Source: Panulirus ornatus
Taxonomy: Eukaryota > Arthropoda > Malacostraca > Decapoda > Palinuridae
Direction: 5' to 3'
NCBI RefSeq assembly: GCF_036320965.1
Contig: NC_092289.1
Location: forward strand, 21,089,778 to 21,153,777
DNA length: 64,000 nucleotides
The position numbers and the translations under genes were made by a program. This document shows, in pieces, positions 30,441 to 42,310 of this stretch (position 1 is its first letter; every line of letters begins with the position of its first letter). Below the pieces are notes generated by a model. The model was not told where the DNA came from and did no database searches. It saw only the letters and a program-made list of their open reading frames with translations.

Positions 30441-32841
30441 TTAAGAAACATCATGCCTGACTTACAAAATAATAATGTGAGTAATAATCACAGACTAAAT
30501 GCTTAATGATCATGCATAATCATAGATATCGTTAATTCGACATGCTTATCTTTTGGTATCATGTACCTTTCAAAATGTAATGAATTTTTTTTCAGTTATA
30601 CTGATTTTTTTTTCTTTTTTTTTTTTTGCAAATCTCTTCAGATGTATCTTACCATTTCATGAATCCAAAAGTATTGTTTCACCTGCAAAAACAATGAAAA
30701 TAGGGAGGGGGAGAAAAGAAATGATGTCTGGCTGAGTCTCCCGGGCTGCCAGCATGGGAGACCTCTGCCTGATGCCTATAGTTGAGACTCTGCACCCGAA
30801 AGCATAAAATGAGTTGTGAACGTGGCTTAAACTTGGGACATATTACTCTGAAGACATATTAATAATAGTGAGACTCATGGATGGTGGTTGTAGTGTATCC
30901 ATGCTTTGATTATTTGTAATACTTGTAACATACCAGTAAATGAAAAAAACTGCCATTATGTATAAGTTGTAACTATAGCATTAATTTTGAATTTATCAGC
31001 AAATGTGAGATTAGACTCTAGATTATTTGTGTGATACTTATAGAAGTTTCTTCGTGTTCATAATGTACAAAGTTTATGGTTATAGCTCAAAGGAATGTGA
31101 ATTTTCCAATTTAGATGGTTCTTTTCATATACCATGGATTGTTAGCTCTTAAAGTTGTGATGATTGTACAGTATAGGGTGCTTAGATTATCAAAAGCCTC
31201 TTTGTAACATCATCATGACAGATAGTTAATAAAACAGGTAAGATGAATAGGTGACCAGTATAAGGGATGAATCTGTTATCGCAAAAGTATGGAATATGGA
31301 TGAGGTTATGCATCAAGATTCTGTCATTTGAAGGCAAGAAACACTTAAGTTTAAAGGATGGGTGACTCCCTGAAGCTATGCACCGATCAGTGGACTTCTC
31401 AGTTGTTTCGCCTTTTGAATTACTCAGATTTATGTGATGGGACTGTGCATAAGCTGTGTTATCCATTTATATTTTAAAGTTCCTCTTACTGTAATCTATT
31501 CTGTGCACTGTTTTGTGACACCCAGACAAAATGGGTAAGCTAGAGGAAAAATATATCAGTAAATAGGAAATATGAAATGGAATGATTTTTTCTAAAATAA
31601 GCACCAACTTACTACGGCTTATTACTATTGCCACTGAAGTTAAGAAAATTATAGAATTAAAAGATGATTTTTAAGTGATAAGAATTGAACTTGGTGGAAT
31701 TTATTGAAGAAAAACTTGAACAAGTAAGTAAAAGAGTGAGAAGTGATATAATGGTAACACCTGTAAAAGGTCCAATACAAGCAGATATTGATTAAAGAAT
31801 ATTAAAGATCAAGGGTTCATCATAAACAAAAATTGTAATAGAGGACCATATTGATAAATAGCATATTATCAAGCCAAGTAATGACTGGTGTGATGAGATC
31901 ATCCAATGTGAGAGATAAAAAGCTGATCTTGAAAATGTTCTAATCAATATTGAGTACTTCTGTATTGTATGGCCACAATCCAAGCAAGCTCAAGTTGATA
32001 AGCTGGTCAGAATTCAGGAATTTTACATGTAAATATTGAGGAAATGGAATGATTGAATTGTTCTGAAAGATTAAAACAACTTCATGCATTAGTGTGAAAA
32101 GGAGAGGGAGATGTATGATAATTTATGCCTTGCAAAAGATAGGAGAAAAAAAACCTTCTAGAATCAGAGTATAATCATTTTGGAAGATATAGATGAATTG
32201 AGTCAGCAAGAATATCTTTATTTATAACAAAATGACACCAAGTAAAAGTATTTGTGAACTGGGCAAGAATCCACCAAGAATAAACAAATGACCCAAACAC
32301 TTCCAGATGAAACGATAATAAACAATTATAAAATGTCCTTTGCAACAGAGAATAATACAACAGAGTTATTTAAGAAGTAACATAATGTGTGGTGATTGCT
32401 ACATGCTAGCCCACCCTCATAGCAAATTCATCTTAAGTATTTTCTTGCTCTCTACTTGGCTGAGAAACCTGAAAATGGTGCTGTTGTTTAGTGATGACCT
32501 TGAGCAACTCCCTGTTGGACAGAGAAACCTGAAACTGGTGCTGTTATTCAGTGATGAAATTGGGCAACATGGCATATTTTTATTTAAGTGATATTTGAAT
32601 AACTGTCTGTAATAGGTTACTTATTTGTGGCAATTTTGCAGCTACAGTACTATCCTTTTATGCTTATCATATTTTTGCTATCCAAAACAATAACTCGACA
32701 AGATGTTGGAGAATATGTACCCTTCAATTACTTTTTTACAGTTTAGAATTATTTTCTGTGTTCAGATTTTTTTCACATTGAAACTTTTCAGCACACTATT
32801 TATGACAAATGTGATTTAATAGGTATGTATAATTATTGGGG
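30441..32841. other. Intergenic sequence, no gene recognised
   Basis: AT-rich. Holds T-rich runs (30605-30630), a 60-bp duplication (32462-32580) and a stretch at 31680-32320 with broken, Lys/Glu-rich frames that may be an old coding remnant, although I cannot identify it. Confidence 0.5.
32462..32580. repeat. Tandem duplication, 60-bp unit x2
   Basis: GAGAAACCTGAAAATGGTGC at 32462 recurs as GAGAAACCTGAAACTGGTGC at 32522, both followed by TGTTGTTTAGTGATGA-like and TTGGGCAAC-like bases, with several differences. Confidence 0.75.
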
Positions 32842-33312
32842 GGCCTGAACATACAGGAGGGTGAAAGGCATGCAAGGGATAGAGTGAATTGGAACGATGT
32901 GATATATCAGGGTCGATGTGCTGTCAATGGATTGAACCAGGGCATGTGAAGTGTCTGGGGTAAACCATGGAAAGTTTTGTGGGGCCTGGATGTGGAAAGG
33001 GACTGTGGTTTCGGTGCATTACACATGACAGCTAGAGACTGAGTGTGAACAAATGTGGCCTTTGTTGTCTTTACCTAGTGCTACCTCGCACGCACGCAGG
33101 AGGAGTGGGGTGCCATTTTCATGTGTGGCAGGGTGGCGACGGGAATGGATGAAGGTAGCAAGTATGTATATGTTGAAATGTATAGGTATGTATATGTGGG
33201 TGTGTGGGCGTTCATGTATATGCATGTGTATATGGGTGGATTGGGCCATTCTTTCATATATTTCCTTGCACTACCTTGCTGATGCGAGAGACAGCAACAA
33301 AGTATAATGAAC
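32842..33312 (+). mobile_element. F1 LINE 3' end (long UTR form)
   Basis: Starts at GGCCTGAACATACAGGAGGG in the last codons of the ORF and runs through the long UTR, with CTAGTGCTACCTCGCACGCA and the terminal TTGCACTACCTTGCTGATGC modules. Moderately diverged. Confidence 0.85.
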
Positions 33313-34315
33313 ATGAAAATATAAAGTGTAATTATTGCAAGAAATAGGCAGGACAAATAGTGGTCTTTCATGAAGGTGCTAGTGTCTCATTTGTACAGAG
33401 AAAAATTTATATTTGTCATGTAGCTCTAACGTATATTTGTGCATTTAATCCTTACTCTTTTCAGTTTTTATATGAAAGATGAATGGGATATCATTTATAA
33501 CTTGCCCTGCAGACATACATCCAGACACCTTTTCTTATTTCTGTCTGATTAAGTATACCTGATCAGTAACACTCATGAAAAATAAAACCCACACTGGAGA
33601 AATAAAAGAATTATTCTGGGAGTTTTGGACCATAGTCTAGGACCCTCTTCTTGAAAGTGACTTAAGATTAGGAGCCAAAAAAGTTTGGAAAGAAATGTAG
33701 GGAAAGTTTGACATCAGGTTAGGTCGCATGACCTGTCATTTGTGTTTGGTTGGAGTAAGCTCCTGACAAAATCCACTTACTTGCAGCAGTTATTGTGTTG
33801 GTGGGAGTCCACTAACTAGGCGAGAGGTTAACATTTTCTCTACAAGCAATGAATGTGGACTCTTTTCAAGTTTTCTTTTGAAATTACCATTTGATTTTTA
33901 AACCATTGAGACATTATTCCTGTCCTCAGTGTGGCCTTCACTATGGATATGATTGAAAATTGCAGAGCTATCTAACTGATCTCTTATGTTCAGCAACCTA
34001 ATATCAAAATTATGACCATTTTGGCCAATCTATGCCTTGGCTACATGGTGTTATAAACCCCATGACCGCCTTCCTGGGTTATCCTTTGAAAGCTACCAAT
34101 GTAATGAGTTAAATAATGATTATTTTACTATTAGTATTTGTATGAACATATCCGAACATAGAACATGTGCCCTGTTTGTATGGTATTCTTAGATGTTTTT
34201 GACGTCTAACTTCTTAAGAAGTTTTATGTTGCTATAACTTTGATAAAAAGGGAGTTATCAGTAAAATGCCTAAAAATTCTGTAAAACTAGGCTGTATGTT
34301 CAGTGTTCAGATTTG
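33313..34315. other. Intergenic sequence, nothing recognised
   Basis: No supported gene, repeat family or RNA was seen between the two F1 3'-end fragments. Confidence 0.5.
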
Positions 34316-34735
34316 TTCGTGTGAAGCGTCTGGGGTAAACCATGGAAAGTTCTGTGGGGCCTGGATGTGGAAAGGGAGCTGTGGTTTCGGTGCATTATTA
34401 CATGACAGCTAGAGACTGAGTGTGAACGAATGGGGCCTTTGTTGTCTTTTCCTAGCGCTACCTCGCACACATGAGGGGGGAGGGGGTTGTTATTCCATGT
34501 GTGGTGGGGTGGCGATGGGAATAAATAAAGGCAGACAGTATGAATTATGTACATGTGTAAATATGTATATGTCTGTGTGTGTACATTGAGATGTATAGGT
34601 ATGTATATTTGCGTGTGTGGACGTGTATGTATATACATGTGTATGTGGGTGGGTTGGGCCATTCTTTCGTCTGTTTCCTTGCGCTACCTCGCTAACGCGG
34701 GAGACAGCAACAAAGCAAAATAAATAAATAAATAA
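34316..34735 (+). mobile_element. F1 LINE 3'-UTR fragment (long form), little diverged
   Basis: Begins at TGTGAAGCGTCTGGGGTAAA with no coding part, and includes both CGCTACC modules (CCTAGCGCTACCTCGCACAC; TTGCGCTACCTCGCTAACGC) and a tail of AAATAAATAAATAAA. Confidence 0.87.
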
Positions 34736-35067
34736 ACTTAATGCAAATGATACTCATGGTAGAAGACAGCCCCAGAAGATAATCCTGTGGTTCACAGCAT
34801 ACCTTGTGGCAAGACATATTTTGGCTGAACTGGTCAGAACGTAGATTTAAGGATTGTTGTAAACACAAGAGCTCAGTTGAATACAGCCAAGAAAGCCCTG
34901 CTATTTTCATTTGGGTTCACAATAATAGATTGGAATTTTACTTCAATGGTATATAGATCAAATTATAGTTTTAAAGAAAAATTGCAAAGACATTTATTTT
35001 CTATAGAGAAAATGTTAAACTTCCACTTGGTCACTGGATTCCAGACACCATAAAACTCACAGAAAAT

Positions 35068-35540
35068 AGGGTTAGGTAAGGGCCTATTCGTATTGTATGG
35101 TCAGGGAGTTTTACACCAGTGGGGCCCATTCTTGAACATTCTTTACCATGATACAACGTAGATTTATGTATGCTGTCTGCATTATCCAATTTTCTCACTC
35201 AGTCTATTCCATTCATCCACCACTCATATACTATAAAGGTACTTCTTTACATCATCTCTAACAAATTTCGTGCTTAATTTCCTGTTATAACTTATGGTTG
35301 TTCTGTCCCATCATGTCTCGAAGAACTTTTCACTGTCCAAATCTATGATCTTTTTAAAAAACTTAAAAGGTTGAGATCTGGTCACACTTTGCTTTTCTCC
35401 TCCAAGGTGCCTAACCCTTCCAACCACATTGATGTTGCCAACCTTACCTTACACTTTTCCTGCCAAACACTCATTGTTCCTAATTCTCTGTCACTCCTCT
35501 GAAGAGCCTCCTAGAGTATGGGCCTAAACAGAGGTCCCAA
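35068..35540 (-). mobile_element. CR1/L2-like LINE C-terminal end, antisense
   Basis: Read on the minus strand, frames with stops give HDGTEQP, VRKLDNADSIHKS-like and MGPTGVKLPD. The WNRL...V.NADSIH.FK order and the terminal GAGCCCCA/GGGCCCCAC-like motif match the element at 9075-9390. No intact coding sequence. Confidence 0.6.
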
Positions 35541-37317
35541 AATTATTCTTTAGTTTCTTCATTGTGGGTTTTATATTCATCAAGCAATGTGACATAACAT
35601 TTATGCAGTATTAACACTCATACATACACCAAGCTTAAAATCATTTTAAAATATCAGGCCCTGAATATTCTGCTTTTAAGTAATACTGATAAAGGCTACT
35701 TGACAGAATTTTTTTCTCCAAGGCAAACCCATTTTGATACACAAATCTTGGGTGGCTTACAGAGATCACAGACTTATGTGATGGATAGCCACTCTTCAGT
35801 CTTCTTGTGTTTATTATTGTGATGAAAACAGGTTTCTTATGGAACATGATTTGTAGCTGACCTTTTCAGATGTTGTATTTCCTTTTGTAATCACTGTAAT
35901 AACATAAATAGAAAATTTGTACTACACTCTGCCTAATTTCATTTCTTTACATACTTGAAAATAATGTAAGTTTTATGAAGAAATGTAAAGATATAGAACA
36001 TATGTATATATTATACAGCAAGTAAATGAGCGTGAAAAAATGTATAGATGAATGCTGTTGATATGTTTTTTGTTGATTTATATATATGAAAAAGCATTTT
36101 GAATCTACTGTAGCTGTAGATTGATGATACACCATGTACATTGTATTTTTTAGGTGAAAACTTTTATGTTTCCTCATTGATTTATACTGTATTTTGAAAC
36201 GAAGTAGGATATTGCTTTTTAAAGAAGTGCAGTGAAGTATATGATGTATGTGATTACACCTTAAGCAGAAGAAATGGTAGTTGGTATCATGACAGCTTAT
36301 TGTTGTACCTTTGACATTGATGTTTAGAACAAAATTTGCTCGACCTGCTTTGATAAAATTGAATGAACTAATTCACTGAACATTAGAATTTTACTTTTTT
36401 CCTTACCAAAATGACTAGCTTAATTCACTGTTCATCATTTTTTGCATACAGAAGTCATTACAGTTCATATATTTATAGAGAGCTCTCTGAATCAAATTTC
36501 ATTGTGAAAACAGTGAAAGATAAAAGGAAATCAAATCAAATCATGACCTTGGTGCTTTTTTGTGTTAGAGTGTATTATAGTGGCAAATGTAGGATGAAGT
36601 ATGTAGGCACAGTAACATGGTAGATTTTTTTAGTGTATGTACACATTTAGATACGTTTTTGTCTTTTCCACTGTTCTTCCAGGATATAGCTTGTGTGTGC
36701 TTCATTGCTGTATCTTTCATGTTAGTTGTTTCATGCTACAGAGTTGTTGTAGGCTTATATGATAAACCATAAATATAAGTTTTGTGCACATGAGACATAG
36801 TAATGATAGGGGCTTTGGTTATAATGTTTCGTTGTGATTTTTCAACAATAAGAATTGAGAGAATGTATTTATTAGACCTGGTTGTTTCTGTCCATCTTGT
36901 GCTTGATATTCTACTAAATTCATTATTGAAAGACAAAACATGGCATAAAAAGTAATGTCATGAGTGGAAAAATATTGAAAAAAATTAAATATTAGTGTTA
37001 GGCAGGGTATCGATTTTTATGGTATGTGCAAAACTGCTAGCTGTGATCATTTTTAGCCTCCAGACTTGAGCTAAAACTAGCTCTATAAATTACACACAAA
37101 ATGAGGAGCTTAATGTTTCACTATTGTCTTTTGTTGTTTTGCTCTACATCCTCAAAATGTTAATTATTTGCAGAAAACATTTAAAGGTAATATTTAGAGA
37201 GGATTGTGCACTAAAAGTGAGATAGGAAGTATCAAGTTAGACAGGAAGTATTTGTTTGTTAATTTTGTACAAAGATTATATTGCATACTCTGTTGTGATA
37301 TCCCCCTCCACTTTACT
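35541..37317. other. Intergenic sequence, nothing recognised
   Basis: AT-rich throughout; no frame longer than about 76 codons and none with recognisable motifs. Confidence 0.5.
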
Positions 37318-37432
37318 TTTCCAAAAGAAGGAACAGGGAAGGGTGGCCAAATGAAGATTTTCTCTATAAGGCTTAGTCCTCTGTTCTTGACGCTGCCTCG
37401 TTAACACAGGAAATGGCAAATATGTACGAAGA
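37318..37432 (+). mobile_element. S1 short repeat, 3' half, diverged
   Basis: Contains TTCCAAAAGAAGGAACAGGG, GTCCTCTGTTCTTGACGCTG and CTCGTTAACACAGGAAATGG, with a GAAGAAGAAGAATT tail. The left half is missing. Confidence 0.75.
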
Positions 37433-39559
37433 AGAAGAATTAATATATCACCCCAAGACCCCTTCTCTAGGGGTTTTTCGAAGCTTCAAGATTGCACTAT
37501 GATCATTGGTATGTTAAGTTTGTCAGTAGCACAATCTTGTCAGAGTGTAAGGGATCAATTAATCTACAGTATCTATATGACAAAAGACCCATGCTAGATT
37601 TTCTACAACAAGATGTAGATCTGCTTCATGTTAATTATAGTTCTTTCATTGGACTGAAGACCTCATATAGGTAACACCTGTACTTATTTTTGACTGTTAA
37701 GTAGAAGACAGGCAGTATTTTGAAAATATGGATGTTTAGGAAACAAGTGTTAATGAAACTTTTACAGTGTGCAGTGGTCAGTAAAATGGCATTTGATGAT
37801 ATGTATTCTTTTAATAACTTAACATCAGGGAAATAATTTTTTTAGTTGAACATATTCTTAAACCTCCTGAGTTTATTTCTGCACCAAGCTAAGTGCTTGT
37901 CTGCAGACTTGATGTACTTTACAAAGGATAAACTTAAAGAGCATCACTGTCTGTTGTATGGTTCAGTTTTCATCTATCTGTACAAGCTTATCAGAACTTA
38001 AACGTATCTACATGTTAAAAAAAGACGTTACTGATTTGTCATTATTTAGCTCAGTAGATTAATTCAATATGCATGAAAAAATATAACCATACATAAATGG
38101 AAAAAAACTTTATGTGTGACAAGATTTTGCATCTTTCCAAATGTGACCATACTGTTCTCTCCAGTCTCATTTTATATCTAATAATCTTATTCATCATTTT
38201 ATTAATGGTACCGCAAAATAGATGTATTCTCAGGAGGATAGGTTTTGGACATACGAACATTTATCTCTATACTGTACCAAAATGCAACTCCATTGTAGAA
38301 GGTATTTTAGCACTGTTAAATTCTTATTTTATGATGTTGATATGCTCTAATTATTAGACCTAATGGATTATCATTGTTGATATGCTCTAATTATTAGACC
38401 TAATAGATTATCATTAAACAAAAATTTCACCTAAAAGTAAATGCTTTCTTAAATGATGCTTTGAAAGTTTTGTGAATGTTTGGTTCTCTTCACAAAAGCT
38501 ACTTGATGTGATGGTAAAAATCTGTCGTATGATGGTAAGGTTATCAGACACTAGAATTTATTTAACATATTGAACATGTATGTCTCTGTATTTATATCTT
38601 TAAAGTGATTTGAGTTTTTATCTGCAACTTTTGGTAGGCCTCTGTGACAGTTGTTGCATTTTATCTTTTAACACAAATGAGAACTTTCATAGAAATATTG
38701 AATGGCATTAGTATAGGTCCAGTAATCCATTGACACTGTAGTGGGTTTGAGTTCACCCCTTATAGAATAATATGCAACCAGTGATTGATAACATACCATC
38801 TGTTTGGTCAGGTGAAGTCTCATTCCAGTCACCAGATTTAAGAGTGGTTTGCCACCCATGAAAGCTCTTGTTTACTTACATCATACAGAAAGTAGCAGAT
38901 TGTTTTTGTTCTTGTTATAGTGTGATTCCTTACTCTTGTAAGAATAAGGTTACATTTTGATAGTCTAATGTCATTTCTTGAGAAATTAATGAACCTTATA
39001 TATATATATATATTTATATATGCGCAGTCTTTTCTTATGCAGTGATTGGTGTATTTAGGGAAAGTTAATTTTGTAAATTTTCTTGTTTTTAGAGACAGAT
39101 TTGCTTCTATTTCACTATAGAGTGTCTTTGGTGAAACCTACCATGTTTAAGTTTTTTGTCGCAAAAACTTTAAGTAACTGGAAGATATTGGGGTGGTCTG
39201 TATTGGTTAATGGCAAAGTAATGTTTCCAGAATCTTAAATGCCTTGCAGTCAAGTTCCTAATACTGTAATAAAAAATTTGGTTTAGTTGAATTATGTATT
39301 ATCCTTGCAAGAAAAATATTAGGACTTCACTTACTAAAATCTGATATATAAAATGATTAACACAGTTACACTGATCTAATATGTAATCTTTATTCAAGTG
39401 TCTTTTATCTTTCCTTTTAAAGACTAGAATAAAGGAAAATGTGAAGTATGAGTTATTTAATTACCCATGTACATACATCACATTAGCATTGAAATACAAA
39501 TGGACAAGTTTTGGATCTGATCATTGTTTCTTTTTGTCTTTTGATAAGTATAACATCCA
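37433..39559. other. Intergenic sequence with a 40-bp duplication
   Basis: AT-rich, no gene seen. A short (TA)n tract lies at about 38998-39012. The 40-bp duplication is given separately. Confidence 0.5.
38335..38414. repeat. Tandem duplication, 40-bp unit x2
   Basis: TGTTGATATGCTCTAATTAT starts at 38335 and 38375; the two units differ at one position seen (GGATTATCAT against AGATTATCAT), so this is recent. Confidence 0.9.
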
Positions 39560-39885
39560 TGTAACTGTTAATTGTAAAGTGGCTGAAGCATAATTTGAGG
39601 TCATTTGGGAATGTGGAAAGAATGCAAGATGGGGAGTTTACAAGAAGAGTGCATGATAATATGATTAAAGTGGTTGGTGTAAGAGGAAGACCACCAGTGA
39701 TATGGAGAAATAGAGTGGTAAAGTACTTGGGAGAGAGAGAGAAATGGGGGAAGAATGCATGGAATAGTATATGTGATGGAGGCATGTAAGGACATGGATA
39801 AGTGAAGACCCTTTTGTAATTGCCACTCCTTTGTTGGGTGCTTCTAAAGGGAATGGGAATCAGAGACATGGATAGATAGATATTA
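39560..39885 (+). mobile_element. F2 LINE 3' end with GATA tail
   Basis: An open frame (39595-39789) reads RSFGNVERMQDGEFTRRVHD then GVRGRPPVIWRNRVVKYLGE, the RWFGHVERM...R and RGRP..W modules of RTE-like C-termini. The untranslated part carries AAGGGAATGGGAATCAGAGA and ends ATGGATAGATAGATA. Better preserved than 4308-4700. Confidence 0.7.
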
Positions 39886-41724
39886 ACTGTTAAGTGCATC
39901 AAACATTACTAAAAACTGACCCTTTGTTACAGGGTTTAGCACTATCTTTGTGATATAAAAGTGAACTGTATTTCTTTTGTAGGGCAATATGCAGCCAAAT
40001 ATGATAAACTTTCTTTTGCTTAGATTGTTGAGTAATTTTAAGTAACAAAAGGCCTTAAACCCATTTACAAGTACCATAGAAAATCACTACATTAATGCTT
40101 TAAATCTGGTTTTCCAAAAACTTGCAGGTCCCTAACTTTGGCACTTCTGAGGGTGTTGGTGCTCAGCAGGCACATATCCAGGATTTAGTTAAGGGGTTGA
40201 AGGCAAAATATGAATTTAATGAAATACTGATAAACAGCTCAAAACAAGAGTGGTATGCAAAAGCACATTTTATCTTAAATATGTAGTACATTTTGAGTTT
40301 AGTATATTCTGAATTATTTGGATATGAGATTTAATCAGTAATGTCAATCAGATAGTAGACTAATCGCTAATATCAGTCAGATTCTCAAAACTGAATACAG
40401 CTGGTGCACAAAAGTAAGTAGTGAGACCAGCAACCATTTTTGAATTAAAGTAAACTAATGTTATAACCTGAAATAGATAAGTTATAATCAAGGGAATTTT
40501 ATTGGATGACAAATTGACATGCTTTCAGAGAAAATTGTATTTTAATTATATATTAGTGTGGGAAAGTGGTGAAATGGACATGTCTGTTTATCATTAGTGT
40601 AAATCAAAAACAGTGAACAAAGGAATACATTCACTTTTCCCTTTGAGAAACTAAAAGTATTAGAATGATTGTAAGAAATGTAGATCATCTTGTAAGTTAA
40701 CTGTATACTACACCCTAGCATTTTAGCTAGCTTCTGTGTAACTGCTTATTACTATTTTGTCAATATCAAACCTGATCAAAGAAGAATCTAATATCATGAG
40801 GCAAGTTGTACTCCAAGAACTGCTTTCGAAGTCATCAAAGCCTTGTACACCCAGATATGGAAAACCATTCAATACCCTTGCTTTATGCTCCTGAGCCTGA
40901 GGAGAATTCCAGTTATCAAACAGCATCCAGACTAACTCATGATGGATGAAATGTTAACTTGCCTCCTATCTCCTGAGGAACCAGCCTCATCACAGCAAGA
41001 TGACGCTCAAGTTTCCTTACTTTCAACTTCATCTGAGTCAGGTCCCACCCCCAGCACTTAAACTAATTAATCACCCATCACTACCTTAGTCTACTTATAC
41101 AGTCTGGGATCAGAAACATGAAAGTTTGGTAAGTGTATGTTGTAAAAATGTGCAGTTATCATGTTTAAAACTTAGATAAATATGTTGTGTGAAGTTCTGA
41201 GGCTGTTTTGATTAATTTGATCCACTATAATATTGGTACCCAAATTCTGGATAACTTCAAGACCCGGCAACTGCCCAGCCCAGGTTGCCAGATTTTATAA
41301 TGCACAATGTTGCAACTTTAAGGTTCACCCTTTTCTTCAGTATGTTCCTCTATTGCTAGTACATCATTGGGTAACCACAGAATTTGAACTTATTAGCTGT
41401 ATGTCTGTTAGTCCTCAACTGGTGTATGACAATAAGATTAACCTTCGTTTGTCTTACATTGAAAATATCGATGGACGTGTGTAATATGTAGTGTAAATTG
41501 ATATTAATGGTAATATATTTATCTACATCATCGTTAATTCCATTCTCAGTTTTTTGTAGGGATAGCCTACAAACAGCCTCTGACATTAATCATACACATC
41601 CTCCACTCATGTACGGTGATAAGTGAAACGAACTTTAAAAGTTACATAAAAGCTTCTTACCTTTCCCTTTCTGCACTCGACATACAGCAACTTTTTTTTA
41701 ATTCCAATGCATATTCATTTATCT
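39886..41724. other. Intergenic sequence, nothing recognised
   Basis: A frame at 41233-41484 is open for 83 codons but has no known motif. The rest is AT-rich. Confidence 0.45.
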
Positions 41725-42310
41725 AGCATCTGCAACTAAATATTCATATCTTTTATTATGTCTTTTTCTGTATCAGCATTTTCTGTGGTCTGCATATCTC
41801 CTCTTTACTTTCTGCTGTACCACTATATAGTTTGACCATCCTGTCATCTACCGTACACTTATTATGGGCATACCATCTCAAACCCATATCTAATCATTCC
41901 TATACATCCCATATCCTTCTCACATCCTCATTCTTCATTCTATCATCCTATCATCCTAATTCTAATTGTACAACAAAAGTCAATCTCCTGCTCTTACTTT
42001 TGACCTATTCTGACCTTTGTAAACCTGGGTCTCACATTTATACATCAGAGTTTAGACAAGTACTGTCTTGACCCATGCAAGGCCATTTGGCCAATGGTAT
42101 TCCTCCTCATTTTGCACCCATACTCGCCCACCTTTTGCGCCTTTGTAAACCGTTTCCGTCTTAGAAACGTTCAGTAGGACGTTCTAGCCATTCTGATTAC
42201 TGTTCTGTTGCACTGATTTCTACTGCTTCTAAAGCCTTGGAATCTCTCTCACTTATTTCCTTAACCCTGTATTGCTCACTTCATGTGATATTCGGGCACG
42301 ATCCGCAAAT
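41725..42310 (-). mobile_element. Decayed RTE-like LINE C-terminal remnant, antisense
   Basis: On the minus strand, broken frames give LRWYAHNKCTVDDRMVKLYS then SKEEICRPQK, which resembles the L.WYGHV.R...DR..K....SKR..GRP.. end of an RTE-like polymerase. Upstream on that strand, sequence like ESERDSKALEA and NGLQRRKRW may be the palm/thumb region. Stops are frequent; the assignment is tentative. Confidence 0.42.

Noticed and set aside
31680..32320. Possible decayed coding sequence rich in Lys and Glu
   Set aside because: Many stops and no motif that I can assign; left as unassigned intergenic sequence.
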